Source: CAKVLG01 sp045637805 (GTDB lineage Bacteria; Bacillota; Clostridia; Christensenellales; UBA1242). Taken from it: a DNA stretch of 64,000 nt. The notes beneath the pieces were generated by a model. The model ran no database searches. It saw nothing but the letters and a program-made list of their open reading frames with translations, and had not been told where the DNA came from. Where the stretch lies: contig JAZUAE010000013.1 in the NCBI GenBank assembly GCA_045637805.1, positions 48,473 to 112,472 of the forward strand, given 5' to 3'. Positions within the stretch are counted from its first letter, which is position 1. Each line of letters opens with the position of its first letter. Below, piece by piece: positions 15,942 to 25,403 of the stretch. Made by a program: the position numbers and the translations under genes.

Positions 15942-17282
15942 ATGAAAGATAATGATATGTTTAAAAATATTGTGCAAAATATTTGTGTAGAAAAAGGTGA
16001 AACAATAGGCGTTGGAGTTAGTGGTGGTGCGGACTCTATGGTTTTATTACACGCGATTTTATCTTTAAAAGAATCAAATGATTTGAATATAATTGTTGTA
16101 CATATAAATCATCAACTAAGAGGCAGTGAAAGCGATAGAGATGAACAATTTGTAAAAGAGTTTTGCATTAAGCATAATTTAATTTGCAAATGTGCAAAAG
16201 TTGATGTTAAGAAAAATAAAATAAATAATAAGTTAACAGAAGAGGAAAGTGCTAGAAACTTAAGATATGAAGTTTTTGATAATATTATAAAAGAATACAA
16301 TATTAAAAAGTTTTATTTGGCACATCATGCAAACGATCAGGCAGAAACAATTTTAATGCATATTTTTCGTGGCAGCGGCTCGCTGGGTGCTGTAGGTATG
16401 ATTGAAAATGGAATTTATAAACGACCCATGTTGGGCTTTACCAAAGATCAAATTTTAAACATTGCTAAGCATAATAATCTTTCTTATGTTTTAGATTCAA
16501 CTAATGAGATCAATATTTGCAATAGAAACATTTTGAGAAATGAAATTTTGCCTCAAATTGAAAAAATATATCCTGGAGCAACAAGGTCAATTGTTAGATT
16601 TGCAAACAATCTTAGTGATGATTTGGATTATATTGAAAAATCTTTACCGCAAGATTTGATTAAAGTGAAAACAGATAGAGTAGGTATAGATTTAAAAGTG
16701 TTTAATATGCATGATGCCATCAGTTACAGATTAATAAAAAAGGCATTCAACAGTCTTAATGTTTTTCATGATATTTTATCTGTTCATATTCAAGCAATCA
16801 AAAATCTTGTAAAATTGCAGAATGGTTCTCGAATTGATTTGCCACATAATATAATTGCCGCTCGTGAATATTCAGAAATTGTACTATATAAAAAAACAAA
16901 TAATAAAACAAATAAAGAGGCAGCTTTTGTTGAAGGTGAAATCTTTTTCAACGAATATATTATAAATGTAAAAGAAGTGGATTTTACAGATGTTTTATAT
17001 AACGATGGATCTCTTTATGTGTGTGCGGACAATATTCATAATGCAGTATGGAGAACTGTAAAAAACAATGATTATTTTTGTAAGTTAGGTTCTTCCGGTT
17101 CTAAAAAGCTTGTAGATTATTTTACAGATAAAAAGATTCCTCTTTTAAAGAGAAAAGAAATTCCTATTTTAGTTTCCGATAGTGAGGTTTTAGTGGTAGC
17201 AGGTTACGACATAAGCGATAAGGTTAAAGTTAAAGACAAATGTTCTAAAATAGTTCGTATTACTTGTTTGACAAACGAATAA
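15942..17282 (+). CDS. tilS: tRNA(Ile)-lysidine synthase
   Basis: Converts C34 of tRNA-Ile2(CAU) to lysidine so that it reads AUA. 446 residues from the ATG at 15942. The N-terminal PP-loop ATPase has the SGGADSM motif near residue 28, HHANDQAETILMHIFRGSG, and the C-terminal TilS domain ends in the PILVSDSEVLVVAGYDIS region. There is no SD; the start is set by the -10 box 6 nt upstream. Confidence 0.95.
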   Translation: MKDNDMFKNIVQNICVEKGETIGVGVSGGADSMVLLHAILSLKESNDLNIIVVHINHQLRGSESDRDEQFVKEFCIKHNLICKCAKVDVKKNKINNKLTEEESARNLRYEVFDNIIKEYNIKKFYLAHHANDQAETILMHIFRGSGSLGAVGMIENGIYKRPMLGFTKDQILNIAKHNNLSYVLDSTNEINICNRNILRNEILPQIEKIYPGATRSIVRFANNLSDDLDYIEKSLPQDLIKVKTDRVGIDLKVFNMHDAISYRLIKKAFNSLNVFHDILSVHIQAIKNLVKLQNGSRIDLPHNIIAAREYSEIVLYKKTNNKTNKEAAFVEGEIFFNEYIINVKEVDFTDVLYNDGSLYVCADNIHNAVWRTVKNNDYFCKLGSSGSKKLVDYFTDKKIPLLKRKEIPILVSDSEVLVVAGYDISDKVKVKDKCSKIVRITCLTNE

Positions 17283-17315
17283 TAAAACGATTATACTATT
17301 ACAAGGAGAAAGATC

Positions 17316-17432
17316 GTGGGGCTATTTAAAAAAAGATTTAGCATTTTACGTTTAATTTTATTTGTAGTACTTGGTGCTCTATTTCTTTATTTAATGTTTA
17401 AAGGCATTGTTCGCGATACGATCATAAATTAA
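17316..17432 (+). CDS. 38-residue membrane peptide
   Basis: A GTG start 7 nt after AAGGAGA and a TAA at 17430-17432, one base before the next gene's ATG. The product has a basic N-terminus (GLFKKRF), one hydrophobic segment of about 18 residues and a short polar tail, a typical single-pass small membrane protein. The good SD and tight packing between tilS and the next gene support it as real. Function unknown. Confidence 0.6.
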   Translation: MGLFKKRFSILRLILFVVLGALFLYLMFKGIVRDTIIN

Positions 17433-17433
17433 T

Positions 17434-18348
17434 ATGGCAAAAAGAAAAAAATCTAATTTTTTTGTAAGACTAACTGTATTTTTAGTTATTATTGTGGGCA
17501 TTTTATCAGGTGTCTACTTTTTGCTTGATAAATTAATAGTTCCAAAATATTTTGGATCATACAATATTAACACCTTGGGTGATCTTGTGGGCATGGTTTC
17601 GACGCTTTATAATACTCCAAAAGAAAAAGATTTAATAAAAAATGGTTTCACTTTGTCTGACCAAGATAATGCGGAAGACAAGTTGAAGAGAGTTGGTTTT
17701 CCAACATTTGAAAGCAATAGCTCATTGGATTATGATAGAATAGCAAGTGGAGATTTTTTTATACCAGAAACAGAAAATCTTACAATGACCGATAGGGAAC
17801 TTGCAGCCGTTTTGAACGAAATGGTAAAACATGGAGTACTTACTTCAAAAGTTCCAAGCTTAAAATTTGTTAACCAAATGGATTTAACTATTCTAGAAAT
17901 GAATATAAAACCAAAAGCTGATGAAAGTTTACCAGATGGGTATAATACAAAAAGTGCAAAAGTAGATTTAATTTTTAAATTTGACACAGCAACAATAATA
18001 GATCAAATTTCAGAAGAAATGGACACTCCGGTTTTCCTTTTAAATATGATTATACCTAAAACTATGTATGTAACTTTATCTTATGACGTAAGCATAAATG
18101 AAAATGAAGAGTGTTTGGCGGAAAACGGTAATATGTCAATTAATGGAAAAACTGTAAAGCAAAGCAAAATACTTTTAGATTTGATGGTTTCTTTTATGTT
18201 CCCTAAAGAGGAAAATATGGCTGTTGAAAAATTAACAAACACAATGGGCGAAACATTGATTAAAGGTGTTGAAATGCTAGGAAATATTGAGTTTGTGAAA
18301 AATGTTAAAGATAGTCAAAATGGTGTTACACTAAATTTTGCAAATTAA
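17434..18348 (+). CDS. Membrane-anchored extracytoplasmic protein of unknown function
   Basis: 304 residues: basic N-terminus (MAKRKKSNFF), one transmembrane segment (about residues 11-32) and a ~270-residue extracytoplasmic domain of mixed alpha/beta character. No catalytic or binding motif is recognised. It follows the 38-residue peptide by one base and is probably co-transcribed with tilS. A cell-envelope role is plausible only from its topology. Confidence 0.75.
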   Translation: MAKRKKSNFFVRLTVFLVIIVGILSGVYFLLDKLIVPKYFGSYNINTLGDLVGMVSTLYNTPKEKDLIKNGFTLSDQDNAEDKLKRVGFPTFESNSSLDYDRIASGDFFIPETENLTMTDRELAAVLNEMVKHGVLTSKVPSLKFVNQMDLTILEMNIKPKADESLPDGYNTKSAKVDLIFKFDTATIIDQISEEMDTPVFLLNMIIPKTMYVTLSYDVSINENEECLAENGNMSINGKTVKQSKILLDLMVSFMFPKEENMAVEKLTNTMGETLIKGVEMLGNIEFVKNVKDSQNGVTLNFAN

Positions 18349-18361
18349 TATAAGGAAAAAT

Positions 18362-18394
18362 AAAGGATTAGCACAGTCGCTAACCCTTTTTTTT
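18362..18394 (+). terminator. Terminator of the spoIIE-tilS region
   Basis: TTAGC/GCTAA stem extended with AAGG/CCTT around one mismatch, then a T8 run. Confidence 0.8.
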
Positions 18395-18474
18395 ATGAAA
18401 TTGAGCAAAAATTGACTCATAGTGATTGATTAAACGAGTAGATAGTGATATAATTTGGGCATCGGAGAAAACTT

Positions 18475-20886
18475 ATGAAAGAATATAACTTTAAAAAAAT
18501 AGAAAAAAAATGGCAAAAATATTGGGAAGATAATCAATCTTTTATAGCTGTAAATGGCGGTAAAAAAGAACCGTATTATGTTTTGGTTGAATTTCCATAC
18601 CCATCTGGGGCTGGATTACACGTTGGACACGTTCGTAGTTATACAGCACTTGATGCAGTGGCTCGTATGAAAAGATTACAAGGATATAATGTTTTATATC
18701 CTATGGGTTGGGACGCATTTGGTGCGCCTGCTGAACAATATGCTATTGCTAATCATATTCATCCAAAACAGGCTGTTGAAGAAAATATCAAAACATTTAA
18801 ATCTCAGATGATGAATATGGGATTCTCGTTTGATTGGTCAAGAGAGTTTTCAACAACTGATCCGGAATATTACAAATGGACACAATGGCAATTTTTGCAA
18901 TTTTACAAAAAGGGTATGGCATACAAGGCTAAAGTTCCTGTGAACTGGTGTCCAAAATGTCAAACAGTTCTTTCTAATGAAGACGCTGCGGGTGGCGTTT
19001 GTGAACGTTGTGGAACTCAGGTAGAACAAAAAGAGAAAAATCAATGGATTTTAAAGATGTCTGAATATGCTGAGGATTTGTTAACAGGTCTTGACGATAC
19101 TCATTTTGCAGATAGAGTAAAAACAGCACAAGTTAACTGGATTGGAAAGTCAACTGGTGTTGAACTTGATGTTAATATTGTTGGTGGTGGTAAATTTTCA
19201 ATCTTTACTACCTGTATTGAAACAATTTATGGAATAACATTTTTTGTTATTGCTCCTGATGGAAAACTTATTAAAGAGTTTATGCCAAGAGTTACAAATA
19301 AAGAAGAAGTTCAAACTTATATTGAAGCAACAAGTAAAAAATCAGCTCTTGATAGAAAAATTGATAACAAGAGTAAAACGGGTTGTGAGATTAAAGGAAT
19401 TAAGGCCATAAATCCTGTTAATGGAAAAGAAGTTCCAATATTCCTGGGCGATTTTGTTCTTGGTGATTATGGTACAGGTGCTGTCATGGCAGTACCAAGT
19501 CATGATCAACGTGACTTTGAATATGCTGTAGCACATAATATTCCTATGATTCAAGTAATTGATGGTAGAGATGTGTCTACGTGTGCATTTGAAAAACAAG
19601 ATTATCTTGGTAAAGGATTCAAATTAATTAACAGTGAAGAATTTACAGGAGTTACTGTTGAGGAAGCTAAAGAGGCAATTACAAATAAGCTTGTAGAACA
19701 AGGAATTGCAAGACGAGTTACTAATTATGCTATGCGTGATTGGATTTTCTCTCGTCAAAGATTCTGGGGTGAACCAATCCCTATGATTTATTGCGAGAAA
19801 TGTGGTTGGATTCCAATGGACGAAAAAGATCTTCCACTTATTCTTCCAGATGTTGCGGAGTATGAACCAACAGATGATGGTGAAAGTCCACTTGCAAAAA
19901 TAACCGATTGGGTTAACACTACATGTCCACACTGTGGTGGGCCTGCAAAACGTGAAACTGATACTATGCCAAACTGGGCAGGTTCAAGTTGGTATTTCTT
20001 GAGATTCATGGATCCAAAGAACGATAAAGAGTTTGCTTCAATGGACGCAATGAAATACTGGAATAAAGTCAACTGGTACAATGGTGGTATGGAACATGCT
20101 GCTCGCCATTTGCTTTACGCTCGTTTTTGGGTACAAATGTTGCATGATATGAAACTTGTACCACATAGAGAAATGATTGACACACGTGTTAGTCATGGTA
20201 TGATACTTGGAAGCAACCATGAAAAAATGAGTAAATCAAAAGGAAATGTTGTAAATCCTGATGATATTGTAAGTGAATTTGGTGCTGATACTCTTAGAAT
20301 TTATGAGATGTTTATGGGTAACTATCAACAAGATGCTCCTTGGAATACTGAATCATTAAAAGGTAGTAAAAGATTTGTTGATAAAGTTGTAAAATTAAGC
20401 AATAAAGTTGTTGATGGCAGCGAATATTCGAAAGAATTAGAAAAACTTATCCACAAAACAATTAAGAAAGTAGAAAGTGATATTAATAATATGGGTTATA
20501 ATACAGCCGTATCTGCTCTTATGATTTTAGTAAATGCGATGGATGAACTCTCATCTATTACAAGGGCAGATTACGAAACATTGTTAATATTGTTAAATCC
20601 ATTAATTCCTCATGTTACAGAAGAGCTTAATGCTGAACTTGGCAATAAACCTATTTGTGAAGGTGGTTGGCCTGTTTGTGATGAATCAAAAACTATAGAC
20701 GACGTTAAAAAGTTGCCTATTCAGTTCAATGGAAAAGTGAGAGGATTTATAGAGGTTTCAGTAAATGCGACAGCAGATGAGGTTGTAGATATTGTTAAAA
20801 GCAATCCTGATTTATCAAAATTTATTACTGGAGATATTAAAAAGGTTATATTTGTGCCAGGAAGAATTATTAATATTATAATTTAA
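18475..20886 (+). CDS. leuS: Leucyl-tRNA synthetase
   Basis: Charges tRNA-Leu. 803 residues, the normal bacterial length. The HIGH-type motif lies in FPYPSGAGLHVGH near residues 38-50, a zinc-type Cys pair cluster (CPKC ... CERC) near 162-183, the CP1 editing domain follows, and KMSKS is at residues 584-588. The SD is GGAGAAAA, and the promoter TTGATT-17-TATAAT precedes by ~40 nt. The leader is short with no T-box. Confidence 0.98.
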   Translation: MKEYNFKKIEKKWQKYWEDNQSFIAVNGGKKEPYYVLVEFPYPSGAGLHVGHVRSYTALDAVARMKRLQGYNVLYPMGWDAFGAPAEQYAIANHIHPKQAVEENIKTFKSQMMNMGFSFDWSREFSTTDPEYYKWTQWQFLQFYKKGMAYKAKVPVNWCPKCQTVLSNEDAAGGVCERCGTQVEQKEKNQWILKMSEYAEDLLTGLDDTHFADRVKTAQVNWIGKSTGVELDVNIVGGGKFSIFTTCIETIYGITFFVIAPDGKLIKEFMPRVTNKEEVQTYIEATSKKSALDRKIDNKSKTGCEIKGIKAINPVNGKEVPIFLGDFVLGDYGTGAVMAVPSHDQRDFEYAVAHNIPMIQVIDGRDVSTCAFEKQDYLGKGFKLINSEEFTGVTVEEAKEAITNKLVEQGIARRVTNYAMRDWIFSRQRFWGEPIPMIYCEKCGWIPMDEKDLPLILPDVAEYEPTDDGESPLAKITDWVNTTCPHCGGPAKRETDTMPNWAGSSWYFLRFMDPKNDKEFASMDAMKYWNKVNWYNGGMEHAARHLLYARFWVQMLHDMKLVPHREMIDTRVSHGMILGSNHEKMSKSKGNVVNPDDIVSEFGADTLRIYEMFMGNYQQDAPWNTESLKGSKRFVDKVVKLSNKVVDGSEYSKELEKLIHKTIKKVESDINNMGYNTAVSALMILVNAMDELSSITRADYETLLILLNPLIPHVTEELNAELGNKPICEGGWPVCDESKTIDDVKKLPIQFNGKVRGFIEVSVNATADEVVDIVKSNPDLSKFITGDIKKVIFVPGRIINIII

Positions 20887-20915
20887 AAAATCACTCCTTC
20901 AAGGAGTGGTTTTTT
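20885..20915 (+). terminator. Terminator of leuS
   Basis: ACTCC/GGAGT stem flanked by A- and T-runs with a TTCA loop. Confidence 0.88.
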
Positions 20916-20965
20916 GTTTTGTTTTAAGTTTTATATATGTTAAAATAAAATTAAAGAGAGGATTT

Positions 20966-21541
20966 ATGGAAACTGAAATTACAGTTCAAGTTTTTGGAAA
21001 CTTAAAAGATATAACTGATAAGATTATAAAACAAGGTTTTGTTATTGATGATATCTTTACGCTTAAGGATTACTATTTTACAGGTGTTGAAAAAGATAAT
21101 GTAAAAAGTGTATCTTATGCCAAGATTTTAGCTTCATCAATTTTGGTTAGAGAAGTTGTATGTGATGGCAAAACAAAAGGATTTCTTTGTTATAAAAACA
21201 AAGTATTAGATATAAATGGAAACGTGTTGACTGAAGAAAAAATTAAAACGCGTGTAGAAGGTATTGAGGAAACATTGAAAATTTTGGAAAGTGCTGGGTT
21301 GTATTGTTGGTGTAAACTTATTAATGACTCAATTGTATTTAAAAAAGAAGAAATGTCTTTTTGTATACAAAGTGTGGATGAGTTAGGGCTTTTTATAGAG
21401 TATGAAGAGAAAAAGAAGCATGAAGGGTTAACGGAAACCGAAAAATTTGAAGCTTTAAAACAAGAAGTTAAAGAACTGGGCTTAAATTTGGGTGAGGATT
21501 TTTCATGCAAAAAACCGTTTATGAAATTACATAGTAAGTAA
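20966..21541 (+). CDS. CYTH-like domain protein
   Basis: 191 residues. The start at 20966 follows GAGAGG. The N-terminal ETEITVQV strand, a basic/aromatic middle and the LGLFIEYE motif (residues ~136-143) followed by a long helical tail resemble the CYTH tunnel fold (class IV adenylate cyclase, thiamine-triphosphatase, triphosphate tunnel metalloenzymes). Several of the expected basic residues are hard to place, so the enzyme activity (if any) is uncertain. It has its own weak promoter after the leuS terminator. Confidence 0.65.
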   Translation: METEITVQVFGNLKDITDKIIKQGFVIDDIFTLKDYYFTGVEKDNVKSVSYAKILASSILVREVVCDGKTKGFLCYKNKVLDINGNVLTEEKIKTRVEGIEETLKILESAGLYCWCKLINDSIVFKKEEMSFCIQSVDELGLFIEYEEKKKHEGLTETEKFEALKQEVKELGLNLGEDFSCKKPFMKLHSK

Positions 21542-21600
21542 AAATTAAAAAATGTACTAATTTTGTTTTGATATTTGTAAAAAACATTTATAATAAAGTT

Positions 21601-22116
21601 ATGGAAAAGAAAATTAAATACAAGAGAAATAATAGATCAATAAATGAGCCCATTGCTATAACGGAAGCGTATAGGGTTTATGCTTTAAATAATAATTTAC
21701 CTGCATACAATGAAAACTTAAAAGAAGATGGGGATTATTTTGTTTACTTAAATGAGGAAGGTGTTGAAGAAAATAAAAAACCAATACTCAGTTATGATGA
21801 AATGATTGCGAAAATAATATCAACAATTTTTAAAAACAAAAACATATATGTGAACAAAAAAATAGTTGATGATTATATTTCAAAAAATGATACTCAAGGT
21901 TTGGGTGCATATTTTGCGTCAGAACTAGAGAATGATATTAACGTTGAGGTACACAAAGATGACTCGACTGCAAATGTAGTTTTGCGTTTTGGAAAGAATA
22001 ATGCTTTAGATATGGGCGTGGGTGCAGTTGTTTACGATGAGAAAAATGAAATCCATGTTGCTTTTGGTAGAGTTAGACGCGCGATGTATGATATCGCAGA
22101 AACTCTTTGTGAATAA
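21601..22116 (+). CDS. Unknown 171-residue protein with leaderless start
   Basis: No family recognised. A basic N-terminus (KKIKYKRNNRS) and an alpha/beta C-terminal half. There is no SD: TATAAT (21589-21594) ends 6 nt before the ATG at 21601, with TTGATA at 21568-21573. It ends at a terminator shared with the convergent divIC-yabQ-yabP group. Confidence 0.7.
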   Translation: MEKKIKYKRNNRSINEPIAITEAYRVYALNNNLPAYNENLKEDGDYFVYLNEEGVEENKKPILSYDEMIAKIISTIFKNKNIYVNKKIVDDYISKNDTQGLGAYFASELENDINVEVHKDDSTANVVLRFGKNNALDMGVGAVVYDEKNEIHVAFGRVRRAMYDIAETLCE

Positions 22117-22123
22117 ACAAAAT

Positions 22124-22153
22124 AAAAACAGATACATTTGTATCTGTTTTTTT
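22124..22153. terminator. Bidirectional terminator
   Basis: AAAACAGATA/TATCTGTTTT hairpin with T-runs on both strands. Confidence 0.88.
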
Positions 22154-22418
22154 ATTTTACAATAATTATTTGTTCGTCGCCCTTTATCATTCCTAAGTTG
22201 TCACGAATTACTTGTTGCTTATAGGCGTCAGACTCTCGCATGTTAATTCCTTCATTAACAGAGGTTTCAATAGCTTCTAATTCTCTCATTCTAGCACTGA
22301 GTGCTGCGTCGGTTTTCTTTAGCGATGAAATTTTTAGTAGTTGATAGAAAAGAACACCACAAACAACAAGTAAAGCAACCGTTGCAATCATTGTAATGGT
22401 TTTTACTACACGTTTCAT
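22152..22418 (-). CDS. divIC: Septum formation initiator, FtsB/DivIC family
   Basis: 88 residues: a short basic cytoplasmic end, one transmembrane segment (about residues 8-26), then a coiled-coil region with heptads and a C-terminal IRDNLGMIKGDEQIIIV stretch typical of FtsB/DivIC. The protein works with FtsL and DivIB/FtsQ at the division septum. It follows yabQ by 11 nt with a GGAGG SD, reproducing the Bacillus yabP-yabQ-divIC order, which supports the name. Confidence 0.88.
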   Translation of the reverse strand: MKRVVKTITMIATVALLVVCGVLFYQLLKISSLKKTDAALSARMRELEAIETSVNEGINMRESDAYKQQVIRDNLGMIKGDEQIIIVK

Positions 22419-22429
22419 ATTCGATCCTC

Positions 22430-22783
22430 CTACTTAAAAATTTTGCTGCCAAATTTTGATTTTTTCAATCTTTTACTATAATTATTGATTTTAGTGTAAA
22501 CAAATTGAAAAATTTTGTCAATCAAAAATTGTAAACTTACACATTCAAGTGCGAAACCCAGGCTTGCAAAGGAAAGGCTATAAAACAATTCATTTCCAAG
22601 ATTTAATGAATGATGGTTTATAAAAATATAGCAAATGGCAAAATAGAAGAATGTAAAATCTAGTAATATATGTGAAAACGTGAATCCTTTTAAGGCTTTT
22701 TTTATAAGTCTTACAATTTCATAAATTATAGCTATAAAAAATCCAAGACTAAAATAAATGAATATAGATTTAAGTTCAAACAT
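22430..22783 (-). CDS. yabQ: Spore cortex protein YabQ
   Basis: 117 residues, mostly hydrophobic, with about three to four membrane segments and a basic C-terminal tail (KRLKKSKFGSK). Sequence similarity to YabQ is modest by eye; identification rests on the topology (SLGFFIAIIYEIVRLIKK start) and on its place between yabP and divIC. In Bacillus YabQ is needed for spore cortex formation in the forespore outer membrane. Confidence 0.82.
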   Translation of the reverse strand: MFELKSIFIYFSLGFFIAIIYEIVRLIKKALKGFTFSHILLDFTFFYFAICYIFINHHSLNLGNELFYSLSFASLGFALECVSLQFLIDKIFQFVYTKINNYSKRLKKSKFGSKIFK

Positions 22784-22784
22784 T

Positions 22785-23054
22785 TTATTTAAAAATTCTC
22801 TTAAAGAATGATTTTCCAGAAGGTGTGTTTAAATATTTTAATTCATTAATAGTTCCGTCAAGGATTAATAATTTTTCTTCAATGCTGAGTTTGTTTATTT
22901 TTAAATCGTTACCTGCTATTTGCATTGCTCCATCTTCAAGTTTAAGATTGACAAGCTTTTCTGTTGCACTGATTACCTCAGAAACTGCTGTGATAACTGT
23001 TCTCAATCTATTTTCAATAGATATCGAGTGAGCTGTTTGTATTTGATTTTCCAT
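22785..23054 (-). CDS. yabP: Sporulation protein YabP
   Basis: 89 residues. The start at 23054 has an AGGAGA SD. The pattern HSISIENR ... VSEVISATEKLVNLKLEDGAMQIAGNDLKINKLSIEEKLLILDG matches the YabP/YqfC family of spore-cortex-associated proteins. One base separates its stop from the yabQ start region, so the yabP-yabQ-divIC group forms one operon. It could be expressed in the mother cell or forespore as in Bacillus; no sporulation sigma promoter was identified with confidence. Confidence 0.85.
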   Translation of the reverse strand: MENQIQTAHSISIENRLRTVITAVSEVISATEKLVNLKLEDGAMQIAGNDLKINKLSIEEKLLILDGTINELKYLNTPSGKSFFKRIFK

Positions 23055-23099
23055 AAATTTTCTCCTTAGAACAAATCTATGAAAAAGCATTATAATTTA

Positions 23100-25316
23100 T
23101 TACATTAAAGTGCCATTTTTTAGGAATGTATAAAGCATACAGTTTCTTTTTGTCATATAGTTGTTTTTAATCATATAATAAATATTTCCACTTTTGCCTA
23201 TTAATACAACCATTTTTTTGGCACGCGTAACGGCTGTATATAATAGGTTTTTATTGAATAGTACAGGGTTCCCACCTATGATAGGTATTATAACTACAGG
23301 AAATTCACTGCCTTGACTTTTGTGAATAGTCATGGCGTAGGCAAGCGTTAAGTTTTCAAGTTCAACAATGGAATATGCACTTCTTCTGCCATCTTCGAAA
23401 AGGACATTTATTTCACCTGTATAAGAATTTATATCTTCTATTATTCCGATATCGCCATTAAAAACACCTTCGCCGTTTATTATTAATCCATTCTCTTCTT
23501 TGTACCAAGTTTGTTCGTAGTCGTTGCATATTTGCATAACTCTATCACCAACCCTGAAAACGGTTTTATTAATTTCCTTTTCTTTTTTATTACTGCTAGC
23601 AGGATTTAATGCCTGTTGCAATGCTTTGTTAATATTATTCACGCCGCAGATTCCGGTTTTGATAGGGGATATGATTTGAATGTCTTTAGGGAAAATTGTT
23701 GGGTCGTAAGAAGGTATTCTATTTTTAACCATTTGAACAATAAGTTCAATAACATTTTCGGGATTGCTTTCACCAGAATAGAAAAAGTCGGTAGATTTTT
23801 CGGAAAGGTTTGGCATCTCGCCGTTATTAATTTTATGCGCGTTAACAATAATTTTGCTATCATCAGCTTGTCTATATATTTGAACTAGATTTTTGCACGA
23901 AACTTCATTAGAGCGAATTATGTCAGCAAGAATATTTCCTGCACCTACGCTAGGTAACTGATCTTTGTCGCCCACCAAAATAACGCGAGTGCCAAGACTT
24001 ATTGCTTTAAGTAAACTTTGTGCTAGTCTGATATCTAACATACTTACTTCATCAATTATAATAACATCTGTTTCTAGTGGATTCCTATCATTTCGAGCAA
24101 AGGAAAGTCTGCCAGTGTTAAAATTAACTTCTAAGCCGCGGTGAATGGTTTTTGCTTCCATTCCTGACTGTTCTTCCATACGCTTTGCTGCGCGCCCTGT
24201 TGGGGCAAGCAGTGTTACATTAAACTTGCGTTTTTTAAATATTTTTATTATAGCTTTTATTATGGTGGTTTTTCCAGTTCCTGGACCGCCGGTTATAACT
24301 AAAAACCCTTCAGTTGTTGAGGTTTTAATCGCGTCTATCTGGCAGTTATGTAGAGATATATTGTTTTCACGTTGAAACTCCTCAATGTCTAAGTCCACAG
24401 AATCGGAAAGGGGCGTTACAGAGTTTTGTAAAAGTTTTATCTTATCAGCAATAAATTTTTCAGCAAAATACATTTTAGACAAAATAATACAGTCGTCATC
24501 TTCAAAATCAACTTTTCTAAGCAATCCTTCAATTTCAAGGCTTGTTATTTCGCGCTCAATTTCGCCTGAAAGTTCCTCACTAAATTCAAGGAGGCCAAGT
24601 ACATTGTTTAAAAGATCTGAAGTTTTTACCACTGTTCCGCCTATACGCTCGGAAAGTTCGTTCATAACAAAAAGTATTGCAGCTTTAAGTCTAAAAGAGC
24701 TTGTGTGTTCGACGCCCATTCGTGAAGCTATTTTGTCAGCAGTTTTAAAACTTATACCTTCGATATCTTCGATTAATTGATAAGGATTATTTTTTAAAAT
24801 TGTTTCGGTTTTGTCGCCGTATTCATTGAATATTTTAACTGCTAGGTTAATAGTTATGTCATAATTTTGTAAAAACATAACAGCATTTTGCATCTTTTTA
24901 ATGTCGGTATAGGACGCGTGTATATCGTTTGCTTTTCTGATAGATACGCCTTTTACTCGTGCGAGTTTTTCGTGATCATTTTCAATCACGTCTAATGTTT
25001 TTTCGCCAAACATATTAACGATAGATGTTGCTGTAACAATTCCAACACCAGATATTAGCCCGCATGACAAGTATTTTATGATTGAGTCATTTGTTTTTGG
25101 TTTACTAATTTCTATTGACGAAGCTACAAATTGTTCGCCATATCTTGGATTTATTTTAAATTCACCCTCTAACGTAACTGTTTCGCATATGCCGACAACT
25201 GGGAATTTACCAGTAGTAGTAATGATGGAACCGTCATTTGTTGTTACATCTAGAATTGTATATCCAGTTTCGTCATTTCGATATATGACGTTTTCAATCA
25301 TACCAACAAGTTTCAT
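23100..25316 (-). CDS. recD2: RecD2 ATP-dependent DNA helicase
   Basis: 738 residues from the ATG at 25314-25316. An N-terminal OB-like and helix-hairpin-helix region (LISGVGIVTATSIV) is followed by the SF1 helicase core: Walker A GGPGTGKTT, Walker B IIDEVSML, GDKDQLPSVGAG, and the late AYAMTIHKSQGSEFP motif. RecD2 is the stand-alone 5'-3' helicase of Firmicutes without RecBC. The start has no SD; a TATTCT -10 box ends 6 nt before it. Confidence 0.95.
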   Translation of the reverse strand: MKLVGMIENVIYRNDETGYTILDVTTNDGSIITTTGKFPVVGICETVTLEGEFKINPRYGEQFVASSIEISKPKTNDSIIKYLSCGLISGVGIVTATSIVNMFGEKTLDVIENDHEKLARVKGVSIRKANDIHASYTDIKKMQNAVMFLQNYDITINLAVKIFNEYGDKTETILKNNPYQLIEDIEGISFKTADKIASRMGVEHTSSFRLKAAILFVMNELSERIGGTVVKTSDLLNNVLGLLEFSEELSGEIEREITSLEIEGLLRKVDFEDDDCIILSKMYFAEKFIADKIKLLQNSVTPLSDSVDLDIEEFQRENNISLHNCQIDAIKTSTTEGFLVITGGPGTGKTTIIKAIIKIFKKRKFNVTLLAPTGRAAKRMEEQSGMEAKTIHRGLEVNFNTGRLSFARNDRNPLETDVIIIDEVSMLDIRLAQSLLKAISLGTRVILVGDKDQLPSVGAGNILADIIRSNEVSCKNLVQIYRQADDSKIIVNAHKINNGEMPNLSEKSTDFFYSGESNPENVIELIVQMVKNRIPSYDPTIFPKDIQIISPIKTGICGVNNINKALQQALNPASSNKKEKEINKTVFRVGDRVMQICNDYEQTWYKEENGLIINGEGVFNGDIGIIEDINSYTGEINVLFEDGRRSAYSIVELENLTLAYAMTIHKSQGSEFPVVIIPIIGGNPVLFNKNLLYTAVTRAKKMVVLIGKSGNIYYMIKNNYMTKRNCMLYTFLKNGTLM

Positions 25317-25322
25317 AAAAAT

Positions 25323-25352
25323 AGAATACATCTTTTTAGTGGTTGTTGTCAA
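25323..25352 (-). promoter_or_regulatory. recD2 promoter, leaderless geometry
   Basis: On the minus strand TTGACA (25347-25352), an 18-nt spacer and TATTCT (25323-25328). Six nt then precede the ATG. Confidence 0.68.
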
Positions 25353-25403
25353 TTTTATTAAAGTTTTATGCATAAATACAAAGTTAATTAGCAAACTAAG
25401 ATT

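Noticed and set aside
19342..19599. Antisense ORFs within leuS
   Set aside because: Several minus-strand ORFs overlap leuS but none has an SD or recognisable product; codon use follows leuS.
20443..20458. TTATCCACA DnaA-box sequence
   Set aside because: A single copy inside leuS coding sequence, far from dnaA and not clustered; expected by chance.
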